Assembly: GCF_900215295.1 (NCBI RefSeq)
Contig: NZ_OCMF01000002.1
Location: forward strand, 62,001-126,000
From: Salinimicrobium sediminis
Lineage (GTDB): Bacteria > Bacteroidota > Bacteroidia > Flavobacteriales > Flavobacteriaceae
Length of the DNA: 64,000 nt
Direction: 5' to 3'
Numbering within the stretch: the stretch's first letter is position 1; every line of letters starts with the position of its first letter. A model generated the notes under the pieces. That model had not been told where the DNA came from, searched no databases, and saw only the letters and a program-made list of their open reading frames with translations. The position numbers and the translations under genes are program-made. This document shows, piece by piece, positions 1 through 8,714 of the stretch.

Positions 1-392
1 AGCAGTGTATTGTTGTTGCAATAGATGCTAAACAAGTTCGGGGTCAATGGCTGGTGCACCTTGTCGGCGGAAAAGTTCCAACAGAAATTGACCTTTTTGA
101 CTGGGCAAAAGAGGTAGAGCAAAGAGGGGCCGGAGAAATTCTGTTCACTTCCATGGATCATGACGGCACCAAAAATGGCTTTGCAAATGAAGCTTTGGAA
201 AAGCTTTCAGGAATGGTGAATATTCCGGTAATAGCTTCGGGTGGAGCAGGGGAAATTCAGCATTTTTGCGATACCTTCAAAAATGGAAAAGCCGATGCTG
301 CTTTGGCAGCCAGTGTCTTCCATTTTAAAGAGATCGAAATAAAAGATCTGAAACAGGAGATGAAGGAACAGGGGATTGAAGTTAGATTGTAG
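1..392 (+). CDS. hisF: Imidazole glycerol phosphate synthase subunit HisF, C-terminal part (5' end outside window)
   Basis: HisF is the cyclase subunit of the HisHF complex. It uses ammonia from HisH to turn PRFAR into imidazole glycerol phosphate and AICAR in cytoplasmic histidine synthesis. The frame is open from base 3 and reads VVAIDAK, then [25 protein letters not shown] and [11 protein letters not shown]. These are the later strands of the HisF barrel; the second catalytic Asp lies in SMDHDGT and the phosphate-binding glycines in ASGGAG. About 129 residues are visible, roughly half the usual 250. The gene stops at TAG 390-392, inside a seven-base repeat tract. hisIE follows 167 bases later, the normal gene order at the end of a flavobacterial his operon. 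Assignment is firm; only the start is missing. Confidence 0.96.
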   Translation, partial: QCIVVAIDAKQVRGQWLVHLVGGKVPTEIDLFDWAKEVEQRGAGEILFTSMDHDGTKNGFANEALEKLSGMVNIPVIASGGAGEIQHFCDTFKNGKADAALAASVFHFKEIEIKDLKQEMKEQGIEVRL

Positions 393-493
393 AAGTTAGA
401 AGTACGAAAAGAAATAGCGGGTTACCAGTTGCAGGTTACAGGTTGCGTAGTAAAAGGTAAAATTGTTTACTGATCACTGCGCACTGTCTACTA
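378..493 (+). repeat. Three consecutive degenerate heptanucleotide tandem arrays between hisF and hisIE
   Basis: Three runs of seven-base units follow one another. At 378-412 the units are GAAGTTA, GATTGTA, GAAGTTA, GAAGTAC, GAAAAGA; this run contains the last codons and stop of hisF. At 420-447 they are GGTTACC, AGTTGCA, GGTTACA, GGTTGCG. At 466-493 they are TTTACTG, ATCACTG, CGCACTG, TCTACTA. Each run keeps its own consensus and a strict 7-base period. Similar runs occur near 43405 and 58747-58863. The periodicity is seen directly; no function is known to me. Confidence 0.75.
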
Positions 494-502
494 AAAAGTG
501 AG

Positions 503-531
503 GGAGGTCTCGACTTCGCCCGACCTGACAG
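503..531. repeat. REP-like imperfect hairpin upstream of hisIE
   Basis: The stretch reads AGGTCTCGACTTCGCCCGACCT and can fold with AGG/CCT and TCG/CGA stems and a two-base bulge. Short CGACTxCGCxCGA hairpins are a recurrent extragenic repeat style in many bacterial genomes. Only one copy is seen in this window, so the repeat nature is inference from resemblance. Confidence 0.35.
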
Positions 532-559
532 CAAAAGAAAAAGATTTAAGATATAAATT

Positions 560-1165
560 ATGAAAATAGATTTTTCAAAAGATAAAGATGGTTTAGTGCC
601 TGCAATTATTCAGGATGCGGAGACTAAGAATGTGCTCATGTTGGGATATATGAATGAGGAAGCACTGGAGAAAACTAAAGCTTCAGGAAAGGTAACCTTT
701 TTCAGTAGAAGCAAACAGCGACTCTGGACCAAAGGGGAAGAAAGCGGAAATTATTTGAATCTGGTCGATTTAAAAGTGGATTGTGACAAGGATACTTTGT
801 TGGTTACTGTCAATCCGCAGGGGCCAACCTGCCATAAAGGAACCGATACCTGCTGGGGAGAAAAAAATGTTTCAGAAATGTCATTTTTGAATCAGCTGGA
901 AGAGGTGATCTCCGATAGAAGGTCAAATCCCGAAAATGAAAAAAGTTATGTGGCTTCCCTTTTCAGAAGCGGAATGAATAAGATTGCGCAAAAGGTAGGT
1001 GAGGAGGCAGTGGAAGTGGTAATTGAGGCAAAAGATGAGAACGATGAGCTGTTTCTAAACGAAAGTGCCGACCTGCTTTTCCATTACCTTATCCTGCTGC
1101 AGGCAAAAGGATTTAAACTCGGGGATGTTATACAAATTCTGGAAAAAAGACATAGCAAAAAATAA
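560..1165 (+). CDS. hisIE: Bifunctional phosphoribosyl-AMP cyclohydrolase / phosphoribosyl-ATP pyrophosphatase HisIE
   Basis: This fusion carries out steps 2 and 3 of histidine synthesis. The C-terminal HisE domain removes pyrophosphate from PR-ATP and the N-terminal HisI domain opens the adenine ring of PR-AMP. The HisI part (about 1-105) shows MLGYMNEEAL, FFSRSKQRLWTKGEESGN and the metal-binding VDCDKDTLL ... GPTCHKGTDTCW cysteines. The HisE part (about 110-200) shows YVASLFRSGMNKIAQKVGEEAVEVVIEA, an all-alpha NTP pyrophosphohydrolase with the Glu-rich metal site; ESADLLFHYLILL follows. At 201 residues it has the usual fusion length. It is the last his gene here, followed by a bidirectional terminator and convergent clpC. 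Confidence 0.96.
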   Translation: MKIDFSKDKDGLVPAIIQDAETKNVLMLGYMNEEALEKTKASGKVTFFSRSKQRLWTKGEESGNYLNLVDLKVDCDKDTLLVTVNPQGPTCHKGTDTCWGEKNVSEMSFLNQLEEVISDRRSNPENEKSYVASLFRSGMNKIAQKVGEEAVEVVIEAKDENDELFLNESADLLFHYLILLQAKGFKLGDVIQILEKRHSKK

Positions 1166-1168
1166 AAA

Positions 1169-1194
1169 AAGCCTGTGGAATTTATCACAGGCTT
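1169..1194. terminator. Bidirectional intrinsic terminator between hisIE and clpC
   Basis: AAGCCTGTG (1169-1177) pairs perfectly with CACAGGCTT (1186-1194) around an 8-base loop. An A tract lies on the left and a T-rich tract on the right. It sits between two convergent genes and can serve both strands. Confidence 0.85.
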
Positions 1195-1215
1195 CTTTCA
1201 TTCTTTTACTTCTAT

Positions 1216-3777
1216 TTACTTAGAATCTTCAGAATTGGTTTCCTTTTTGGCTTTTTCCACCTTTATGGTCAATTCCTTTTTCTCTTCATCAAGATCCATA
1301 TAGACCTTATCTCCTTCAGAAATATGGGAGGTAATGATCTCTTCGGCCAATGCATCTTCAATATATTTTTGAATAGCACGGTTCAATGGTCTTGCACCAT
1401 ATTGCTTATCAAAACCTTTTTCGGCAATATAATCCTTGGCTTTTGGACTTAATTCAAGATCGTATCCAAGAGCTCCAATTCTTCCGAAAAGTTTCTCCAA
1501 TTCAATGTCAATGATCTTATGGATATCTTCCTGTTCAAGAGGATTAAAGATCACAACATCATCAACCCTGTTAAGGAACTCAGGAGCAAAGGCTTTTTTC
1601 AAGGCACTTTCGATCACGCTGCGTGCGTTCTCATCCACCTGGGATTTCTTGGCTGCAGTACCAAAACCTACACCCTGGCCAAAATCTTTAAGTTTTCGGG
1701 CTCCAATGTTGGATGTCATGATGATGATTGTATTTCTAAAGTCGATCTTACGACCTAAACTGTCAGTCAAATATCCGTCATCAAGTACCTGTAACAACAT
1801 ATTGAATACATCGGGGTGAGCTTTTTCCACCTCATCCAATAAAATTACCGCGTAAGGTTTACGACGTACTTTTTCAGTAAGCTGTCCACCCTCTTCATAT
1901 CCTACGTATCCCGGAGGTGCACCGATCAATCTGCTCACCGCGAATTTTTCCATGTATTCACTCATGTCGATACGGATCAAAGCATCCTCGTTGTCAAACA
2001 GCTCGCGCGAAAGTATCTTTGCCAACTGAGTTTTACCAACCCCGGTTTGTCCAAGGAAAATAAAGGAACCAATGGGTTTGTTAGGATCTTTAAGCCCCGC
2101 GCGGTTACGCTGAATGGCTTTTACAACTTTACCTACAGCTTCGTCCTGTCCAATAACTTTTCCTTTGATCAATTCAGGTAACTGGTAAAGTTTGTTGATC
2201 TCTGTTTGGGCAATCCTGTTGACCGGAACTCCGGTCATCATGGAAACTACATCAGCCACGTTATCTTCGGTCACCGTTTCACGATGCATCTTAGATTCTT
2301 CTTCCCACTTAGCCTGAGCTTTTGCAAGATCTTTTTCTATGTTCTTCTCATCGTCACGCAGTTTGGCAGCTTCTTCATACTTCTGTTTTTTAACAACAGT
2401 ATTCTTAAGCTCTCTCACTTCTTCCAGCTTACGCTCCAGCTCCAGGATCTGCTTTGGCACATCAATATTTGTGATGTGAACGCGGGATCCGGCCTCATCA
2501 AGGGCATCAATAGCCTTATCCGGAAGGAATCTATCTGTCATGTATCTGCTGGTAAGCTTCACACATGCTTCAATAGCTTCGTCTGTATATGTAACGTTGT
2601 GATGTTCTTCGTACTTGTCTTTAATATTATTAAGGATCTCGATAGTCTCTTCAATGGTAGTAGGTTCTACGATCACCTTTTGGAAACGTCGTTCGAGTGC
2701 TCCATCTTTTTCAATATACTGCCTGTATTCGTCGAGAGTAGTAGCACCAATACATTGGATTTCTCCTCTTGCAAGGGCCGGCTTGAACATGTTGCTGGCA
2801 TCCAGACTTCCTGTGGCACCACCGGCACCTACAATCGTATGGATCTCATCAATGAAAAGAATAATGTCGTCATTCTTTTCCAACTCATTCATTACCGCTT
2901 TCATACGCTCCTCGAATTGTCCACGGTATTTTGTCCCTGCAACCAAACTCGCCAGGTCAAGAGTTACAACGCGTTTATCAAAAAGGATTCTAGAAACCTT
3001 CCTTTTTACAATACGCAGTGCAAGACCTTCAGCGATTGCCGATTTACCAACCCCGGGTTCTCCAATAAGTAAAGGGTTGTTCTTTTTTCTTCGGCTCAAG
3101 ATCTGCGATACGCGCTCGATTTCTTTTTCACGACCTACTACCGGATCTAGTTTATCCAGCTCTGCCAGAGCAGTAAGATCCCTTCCGAAGTTATCAAGAA
3201 CCGGAGTTTTAGATTTCTTAGTGGTTTTCCCTGAAGTTCCGGCAAAAGGATTGCTTTTTCCGGCATCATCTGCAGTTGCATCTTCATCAGAAAATGATTC
3301 TGAAGTAGGGGAATCGATATAATCGTCTTCGTTGGTGATCATATATTTAAACTGGTCTTTGACTCCGTCATAATCAACCTTAAGCTTATTCAGAAGCTTT
3401 GTTGTAGGGTCGTTTTCATTTCTTAATATGCACAACAGGAGGTGAGCAGTATTAATGGAAGTGCTTTGGAAAAGCTTGGCTTCCAAAAATGTGGTTTTAA
3501 GGGCTCTTTCTGCCTGTCGTGTAAGGTGAAGATTTCTCTTCTCGTTAGATTCTACTGCCGCGTTAGGATTTGCAGGGCTAAGGATCTCGACTTTTCTTCT
3601 CAAATGAGTCAGGTCTACATCAAGGGCGTTCAAAATATTGATGGCCTTACCATCACCGTCCCTAAGCAGGCCCAGCATCAAATGTTCTGTACCTATAAAG
3701 TCGTGACCAAGCCGCAGGGCTTCTTCTTTACTGTAGGCAATTACATCTTTTACTCTTGGTGAAAAATTATCATCCAT
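1216..3777 (-). CDS. clpC: ATP-dependent Clp protease ATP-binding subunit ClpC
   Basis: ClpC is an AAA+ unfoldase that feeds substrates to ClpP. Visible parts are a duplicated Clp-N domain (about 1-145), a Ser/Asp/Lys-rich linker (about 150-190), AAA domain 1 with Walker A GEPGVGKSA near residue 240 and Walker B ILFIDEIH, a UVR coiled-coil middle region (KKQKYEEAAKLRDDEK), and AAA domain 2 with Walker A GQTGVGKTQ, VILLDEVEKA and a ClpP-docking loop GVGFG. The length of 853 fits ClpC rather than ClpA or ClpB. The ATG at 3777 gives the standard MDDNFSPRVK start. gyrA is divergent; a 6-bp inverted repeat lies 49-71 bases upstream of the start. No CIRCE element was seen. Confidence 0.97.
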   Translation of the reverse strand: MDDNFSPRVKDVIAYSKEEALRLGHDFIGTEHLMLGLLRDGDGKAINILNALDVDLTHLRRKVEILSPANPNAAVESNEKRNLHLTRQAERALKTTFLEAKLFQSTSINTAHLLLCILRNENDPTTKLLNKLKVDYDGVKDQFKYMITNEDDYIDSPTSESFSDEDATADDAGKSNPFAGTSGKTTKKSKTPVLDNFGRDLTALAELDKLDPVVGREKEIERVSQILSRRKKNNPLLIGEPGVGKSAIAEGLALRIVKRKVSRILFDKRVVTLDLASLVAGTKYRGQFEERMKAVMNELEKNDDIILFIDEIHTIVGAGGATGSLDASNMFKPALARGEIQCIGATTLDEYRQYIEKDGALERRFQKVIVEPTTIEETIEILNNIKDKYEEHHNVTYTDEAIEACVKLTSRYMTDRFLPDKAIDALDEAGSRVHITNIDVPKQILELERKLEEVRELKNTVVKKQKYEEAAKLRDDEKNIEKDLAKAQAKWEEESKMHRETVTEDNVADVVSMMTGVPVNRIAQTEINKLYQLPELIKGKVIGQDEAVGKVVKAIQRNRAGLKDPNKPIGSFIFLGQTGVGKTQLAKILSRELFDNEDALIRIDMSEYMEKFAVSRLIGAPPGYVGYEEGGQLTEKVRRKPYAVILLDEVEKAHPDVFNMLLQVLDDGYLTDSLGRKIDFRNTIIIMTSNIGARKLKDFGQGVGFGTAAKKSQVDENARSVIESALKKAFAPEFLNRVDDVVIFNPLEQEDIHKIIDIELEKLFGRIGALGYDLELSPKAKDYIAEKGFDKQYGARPLNRAIQKYIEDALAEEIITSHISEGDKVYMDLDEEKKELTIKVEKAKKETNSEDSK

Positions 3778-3825
3778 GTTAATTCCTTTCTCTCTAATTA
3801 TTTTTATTCAGGTTTCAAAAACCAT

Positions 3826-3848
3826 ACCCGATTGTGAATAATTCGGGT
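3826..3848. promoter_or_regulatory. Inverted repeat ACCCGA-N11-TCGGGT upstream of clpC
   Basis: Perfect 6-bp arms at 3826-3831 and 3843-3848 flank an 11-base spacer in the clpC-gyrA divergent region. It could be a regulator site or a leader hairpin for clpC. It does not match CIRCE or a known CtsR site. The 3778-4035 spacer otherwise shows only AT-rich sequence and no exact TAnnTTTG element that I could place. Confidence 0.35.
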
Positions 3849-4035
3849 TGATTGCCTTTAAGCTAATTGACAAAAATGCTTCTTTATTACAAAGCAGAAT
3901 GTAATGAACTTATTAACCAAGCACAACTAAAAATTTGTTAATAAAATACAAGAAAACCTCAACGAATAGTGCCTTCGGGTGGGGTAAAATGCGTAAATTG
4001 GCACGTTAGATTTTTGAACCAAAATATAGATATTT

Positions 4036-6591
4036 ATGGCTGAGGGAGAAAAGTTAATTCCTATCAATATTGAAGATGAAATGAAGTCGGCTTACATTGA
4101 TTATTCAATGTCGGTCATTGTGTCACGTGCACTGCCAGACGTACGTGACGGCTTAAAACCGGTTCACCGCCGGGTTTTATACGGAATGTATGAACTAGGA
4201 GTTCTTTCCAACAGGGCTCACAAGAAATCGGCCAGGATCGTAGGGGAAGTATTGGGTAAGTTTCACCCTCACGGGGATTCTTCAGTATATGACACTATGG
4301 TGCGTATGGCTCAGGAATGGAGTTTACGATATATGCTCGTTGACGGGCAGGGTAACTTTGGAAGTATTGACGGCGACAGTCCGGCAGCGATGCGATATAC
4401 TGAAGCCAGAATGCGCAAGATCAGCGAAGACATGCTTGCCGATATCGATAAGGAAACTGTAGATACCCAGTTAAACTTCGATGATACGCTACATGAACCG
4501 GTAGTACTGCCTACCCGAATTCCTAATCTTTTAGTCAATGGTGCCAGCGGTATTGCGGTTGGTATGGCTACAAACATGCCGCCTCACAACCTTTCTGAAG
4601 TTGTTGACGGGGTAGTGGCTTATATCGACAATCACGATGTGACTATAGATGAATTGATAGAGCACGTGAAAGCGCCCGATTTTCCAACAGGAGGAACCAT
4701 CTATGGTTATGACGGGGTTAGGGAAGCTTTTAAAACCGGTCGCGGTAGAGTAGTGTTGAGAGCAAAAGCTCACACCGAAGAAGTGGCAGGGAAAGAAGCG
4801 ATCATAGTTACTGAAATTCCTTACCAGGTCAACAAAGCCGAAATGATCAAGAAAACGGCCGACCTTGTAAACGAGAAGAAGATAGAAGGTATTTCTTTGA
4901 TAAGGGATGAGTCTGACCGTAACGGGATGAGAATCGTTTATATCCTTAAAAGGGATGCTATTCCAAACATTGTATTAAACACCCTTTATAAGCATACCGC
5001 TTTACAAAGCTCCTTTAGTGTAAACAACATTGCACTGGTTAAAGGACGCCCGCAGATGCTTAACCTTAAAGACATGATCCAGTATTTTGTGGAGCATCGT
5101 CATGAGGTAGTTGTACGTCGTACTGAGTATGAACTTCGTAAAGCTGAAGAAAGAGCACATATCCTGGAAGGATTGATCATTGCTTCAGATAATATTGATG
5201 AAGTAATTGCATTAATAAGGTCCTCCAGCAATGCTGATGAAGCACGTGCAAAATTAGTTGAGCGTTTTGAACTTTCCGAATTGCAGGCGAAGGCGATCGT
5301 AGAGATGCGATTGAGACAACTTACCGGCCTGGAGCAGGACAAGTTGAGAGCAGAATATGATGAATTAATGTTGACCATCGAAGATCTTAAGGATATTCTA
5401 GCCCGTAAAGAGCGAAGAATGGAAGTGATCAAAGATGAAATGCTTGAGGTGAAAGAGAAGTATGGGGATGAAAGACGTTCCAATATTGAATATGCCGGTG
5501 GAGATCTAAGCATGGAAGATATGATCCCTGATGAGCAGGTAGTGATCACCATTTCTCATGCAGGATATATCAAAAGAACTTCCCTTACAGAATACAAAAC
5601 CCAAAACCGTGGCGGGGTAGGACAAAAAGGTTCTACTACGCGTAATGAAGACTTCCTTGAAAACCTTTTCATTGGAACCAATCACCAGTACATGTTATTT
5701 TTTACTGAAAAAGGTAAATGCTTCTGGATGAGAGTCTTTGAGATCCCTGAAGGAAGTAAAACTTCAAAAGGTAGAGCCATTCAGAATCTTATCAATCTTG
5801 AGCCGGATGATAAGCTGAAAGCCTTTATTTGTACCAAAGATCTTAAAGATGAGGAGTACATTAACAGTCACTATGTGATTATGGCCACTAAGAAAGGACA
5901 GGTGAAGAAGACTTCTCTTGAACAATATTCCCGTCCAAGAACCAATGGTATCAATGCGATTACCATTAGAGAAGGAGATGAGCTTCTGGAGGCAAGGTTG
6001 ACCACAGGTGAAAGCCAGGTCATGTTGGCTCTTAAGAGTGGTAAAGCTATTCGCTTCGACGAGAGCAAGACAAGACCAATGGGAAGGAATGCGTCAGGAG
6101 TAAGAGGTATAACTCTTGCCGATGATAATGATGAAGTAGTTGGAATGATCGCGATCCAAAATCCGCAGGAAGAAACCGTATTGGTGGTTTCAGAAAACGG
6201 CTATGGAAAACGAACTTATATTGATGACCCCGAAGATGGGGAACCAATCTACAGAATTACCAACCGTGGAGGAAAAGGAGTAAAAACCATTTCCATCACG
6301 CCAAAAACAGGTAATTTGGTTGCAATTAAGAATGTGACCGATCTTGATGATCTTATGATCATCAATAAATCTGGACTGGCCATACGTACATCAGTGTCAA
6401 ATTTAAGAGTAATGGGAAGAGCAACTCAGGGAGTACGTCTCATTAATCTTAAGAATAACGATTCTATTGCTGCTGTTGCGAAAGTCATCAACGAAGAGGA
6501 AGATGTGGAGGATGTTGCAGATGATGCAACACCCGAAAACAATGGACTCAACGAGGATGGCACAACTCTTGCAAACGATAGTGAAGAATAA
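4036..6591 (+). CDS. gyrA: DNA gyrase subunit A
   Basis: GyrA is the breakage-reunion subunit of type II topoisomerase, acting with GyrB to supercoil DNA. The active-site tyrosine is Tyr121 in [10 protein letters not shown]. The quinolone region reads [11 protein letters not shown], with Ser82 and Asp86 at the E. coli Ser83/Asp87 positions, so the quinolone-sensitive residues are present. The C-terminal beta-pinwheel starts near residue 510. At the usual GyrA-box place it has QNRGGVG (about 524-530), and a closer-looking NRGGKG occurs later near 742-748. The tail is acidic, as in E. coli. The length of 851 is normal. The ATG start gives [16 protein letters not shown], typical for the group. 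Confidence 0.97.
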   Translation: MAEGEKLIPINIEDEMKSAYIDYSMSVIVSRALPDVRDGLKPVHRRVLYGMYELGVLSNRAHKKSARIVGEVLGKFHPHGDSSVYDTMVRMAQEWSLRYMLVDGQGNFGSIDGDSPAAMRYTEARMRKISEDMLADIDKETVDTQLNFDDTLHEPVVLPTRIPNLLVNGASGIAVGMATNMPPHNLSEVVDGVVAYIDNHDVTIDELIEHVKAPDFPTGGTIYGYDGVREAFKTGRGRVVLRAKAHTEEVAGKEAIIVTEIPYQVNKAEMIKKTADLVNEKKIEGISLIRDESDRNGMRIVYILKRDAIPNIVLNTLYKHTALQSSFSVNNIALVKGRPQMLNLKDMIQYFVEHRHEVVVRRTEYELRKAEERAHILEGLIIASDNIDEVIALIRSSSNADEARAKLVERFELSELQAKAIVEMRLRQLTGLEQDKLRAEYDELMLTIEDLKDILARKERRMEVIKDEMLEVKEKYGDERRSNIEYAGGDLSMEDMIPDEQVVITISHAGYIKRTSLTEYKTQNRGGVGQKGSTTRNEDFLENLFIGTNHQYMLFFTEKGKCFWMRVFEIPEGSKTSKGRAIQNLINLEPDDKLKAFICTKDLKDEEYINSHYVIMATKKGQVKKTSLEQYSRPRTNGINAITIREGDELLEARLTTGESQVMLALKSGKAIRFDESKTRPMGRNASGVRGITLADDNDEVVGMIAIQNPQEETVLVVSENGYGKRTYIDDPEDGEPIYRITNRGGKGVKTISITPKTGNLVAIKNVTDLDDLMIINKSGLAIRTSVSNLRVMGRATQGVRLINLKNNDSIAAVAKVINEEEDVEDVADDATPENNGLNEDGTTLANDSEE

Positions 6592-6596
6592 CTTTA
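6569..6596 (+). promoter_or_regulatory. Putative promoter of the TPR gene inside the 3' end of gyrA
   Basis: TTG (6569-6571), a 17-base spacer and TAACTTTA (6589-6596) resemble the Bacteroidetes promoter TTG-N17-20-TAnnTTTG with one mismatch. The -7 element includes the gyrA stop codon, and the next ATG is 17 bases further on. Confidence 0.4.
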
Positions 6597-6612
6597 AACA
6601 AACCCAAAAAAG

Positions 6613-7890
6613 ATGAAAACTAGAATTTTAACGGCGGTACTAGCTTTGTTTACTGTCGTATCATTTGCGCAGAAAAAGGAAATTAAACGTGCCGGAAAAG
6701 CTGTTGAAAAAGGTGAATATCAGGAGGCTAAAGATTATTTAAATCAGGCGGAAGCTCAATTGGCTAATGCAGATGAGGATGAAAAAGCAGAATTTTACCT
6801 TTATAAAGGCTATGCCTTAATTGGAAACGGAGAAAATGTACCTGCGGCTGATTTGATGGCAGCATCTGAAGCTATGCAAAAAGCAAAGGAATTGGGACAT
6901 GCTGAAGCACAACAGGGAGCAACTGCAGTAAGTAACGCTCTTGTAAATTCTGCAATTGCCGATCAAAATGCTGAAAAGTATGGGCAGGCTGCAGAAAAGC
7001 TTAACTCTGCTTATAGAATGAATACCCAGGATACTCTTTATTTGTATTATGCTGCTTCCAATGCTGTAAATGGACAGGATTATGACTCAGCGCTTAAATA
7101 CTATGAGGAGCTACAAGATCTTGGTTTTACAGGTGAAGAAGTGATCTACACTGCTGTAAATAAAGAAACCGGAGAAGAGGAAAGAATGGCTTCAAAGGAG
7201 CAAAGAGATCTTTTCGTAAAAGCCGGAACTTATATTAATCCGCAGGAGAAAAAATCTGAATCCAGAAAAGGAGAAATAGCTAAGAACATTGCTTTGATCT
7301 ATATTGAAAAAGGAGAGAAGGATAAAGCTATTGCAGCAATGGAAACTGCCAAGAAAGAAAATCCAAATGATGCAGGTCTAATGCAGGCAGAAGCAGATAT
7401 GTACTATAAGATGGGCGATATGAAAAAGTATCGTGAGACTATTGAAAAAGTAGTTGAGCAAAACCCAAATGATGCTATCTTGTATTATAATCTTGGAGTG
7501 AGCTCTGCAGAACTAGGAGAGCATGAGCGTGCGATCGAATATTATAAGAGAGCTATCGAGCTTGATCCTGAAATGAGCAATGCCCGTATCAATATTGCCT
7601 TCGTGATCTTGTCTAAAGAGCAGCCTCTTGTTGAAGAAATGAATAAACTTGGAATGAGTAAGGCAGATCAAAAGAAATATGATGAGCTGGCTAAAGAACG
7701 TCAGGAAATCTACAAGGAAGCTCTTCCACACCTTCAGAAGGTAATTGCTAAAGATCCTACGAACATCGAAGCTGCAAGAACTATAATGAATATCCATTAT
7801 CAGTTAAACCAGAATGAAGAGGCAGAAGCCATGAAAGCTAAAATTGCTGAAATGGAAGCTTCTACTGCTGCACCGACCAACGGACAGTAA
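6613..7890 (+). CDS. Exported tetratricopeptide repeat protein
   Basis: The 425-residue product has a cleavable signal peptide (MKTRILTAVLALFTVVSFAQ). It then carries at least five helix-turn-helix TPR units, for example at about 100-140, 215-245 (GEIAKNIALIYIEKGEKDKA), 280-315 (NDAILYYNLGVSSAELGEHE) and 370-410. TPR repeats mediate protein-protein contacts; the partner is unknown. The C-terminus is Ala/Glu-rich and ends in a short low-complexity tail. The gene lies 21 bases after gyrA and is followed by a strong terminator. It may be read through from gyrA or use its own promoter. The family is common in Flavobacteriia and has no assigned function that I know. Confidence 0.85.
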   Translation: MKTRILTAVLALFTVVSFAQKKEIKRAGKAVEKGEYQEAKDYLNQAEAQLANADEDEKAEFYLYKGYALIGNGENVPAADLMAASEAMQKAKELGHAEAQQGATAVSNALVNSAIADQNAEKYGQAAEKLNSAYRMNTQDTLYLYYAASNAVNGQDYDSALKYYEELQDLGFTGEEVIYTAVNKETGEEERMASKEQRDLFVKAGTYINPQEKKSESRKGEIAKNIALIYIEKGEKDKAIAAMETAKKENPNDAGLMQAEADMYYKMGDMKKYRETIEKVVEQNPNDAILYYNLGVSSAELGEHERAIEYYKRAIELDPEMSNARINIAFVILSKEQPLVEEMNKLGMSKADQKKYDELAKERQEIYKEALPHLQKVIAKDPTNIEAARTIMNIHYQLNQNEEAEAMKAKIAEMEASTAAPTNGQ

Positions 7891-7914
7891 TATTATCTTT
7901 AAAAAGATGTCAGT

Positions 7915-7945
7915 AAAAAACCCGCTCGATTGAGCGGGTTTTTTT
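7915..7945. terminator. Strong intrinsic terminator between the TPR gene and the NlpC/P60 gene
   Basis: CCCGCTC (7921-7927) and GAGCGGG (7932-7938) form a GC-rich stem with a GATT loop, flanked by A6 on the left and T7 on the right. It is placed between convergent genes and works in both directions. Confidence 0.92.
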
Positions 7946-8690
7946 ATATGATCTTTTTTATAACTCTTAATTGATGGGTATGCCGTTTTACTTCGGCATT
8001 ATAAATGCCCGAATGATCGATTCGGTCCAGTCGTACCTTCCCGTCGACATGAATGATGTAATTGTCACTCATCATAATTCCTACATGATTGATGATCCCT
8101 TCGGCATTATCAAAGAAAGCCAGATCCCCGGGTTCGCTTTCCTCTATAAAACTAAGTGACTCCCCCTGGTGTGCCTGTTGAGCAGCATTTCTTAAAAGTT
8201 TATGACCATTAAGTTTATAAACCATCTGAGTGAAACCGCTGGCATCTATCCCAAAAGGAGATTTTCCTCCCCAGAGGTAGGGTGCATTGAGGTACAAAAA
8301 TGCCGTTTCAAGCAGTTTATCTTTTGGCTTACTTCCGGAAGCTATGCTGCCACTATGCTGGTGTTGCATAAGACCAACGCCGTTCAAAACGGCCCCCATG
8401 GGTATGGATATTAACTGTTCTCCTTTTGAAACGAATTCGACGAGATCTGCACAAAGCAGAGGAGTTTCAGCATTAATCCCCTCAAATTCTTCTGCGGAAA
8501 TTTTTTGAAACTGTTTGTTCTCGACCCAGGCTTCCAAATTATCATAAGCAGATTTTATCCTCGACCATTGAGCACGTTCTTCAAGAATCTGAAACACCTC
8601 CCCGTACAATAACTGGCTAAGCATTTGAGAAGTATGTGCAGGTTCAATCCTAAGAGGAACAATGCCTAAATTGCAAATGGCATATTGCAT
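7944..8690 (-). CDS. NlpC/P60-fold protein with SH3 domain, catalytic cysteine replaced by alanine
   Basis: NlpC/P60 proteins are cell-wall cysteine peptidases that cut gamma-D-Glu-diaminopimelate bonds. The N-terminal half (about 1-75) looks like a bacterial SH3 domain (LLYGEVFQILEERAQWSRIK, DNLEAWVENKQF). The C-terminal half (about 125-245) has YLWGGKSPFGIDASGFTQMVY, PGDLAFFDN, INHVGIMM and YIIHVDGKVR. Active homologues read D-C-S-G-F; here the codon at 8241-8243 (minus strand GCC) encodes Ala150. The His residues of the triad are kept. The first ATG is at 8690; a TTG one codon earlier is less likely. I infer a non-catalytic binding protein, or a sequence error. No signal peptide is evident. 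Confidence 0.85.
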   Translation of the reverse strand: MQYAICNLGIVPLRIEPAHTSQMLSQLLYGEVFQILEERAQWSRIKSAYDNLEAWVENKQFQKISAEEFEGINAETPLLCADLVEFVSKGEQLISIPMGAVLNGVGLMQHQHSGSIASGSKPKDKLLETAFLYLNAPYLWGGKSPFGIDASGFTQMVYKLNGHKLLRNAAQQAHQGESLSFIEESEPGDLAFFDNAEGIINHVGIMMSDNYIIHVDGKVRLDRIDHSGIYNAEVKRHTHQLRVIKKII

Positions 8691-8714
8691 CAAAAACAGG
8701 TTTTGAAATAAGAA

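Noticed and set aside
378-493. CRISPR array
   Set aside because: Repeat units are 7 bases without spacers and no cas gene is present anywhere in the window.
2206-3322. Open frames on the + strand opposite clpC
   Set aside because: ClpC motifs are complete on the minus strand; the antisense translations have no recognisable domain or sensible start.
4257-4300. Quinolone-resistance substitution in gyrA
   Set aside because: Ser82 and Asp86, the key positions, are the sensitive-type residues.
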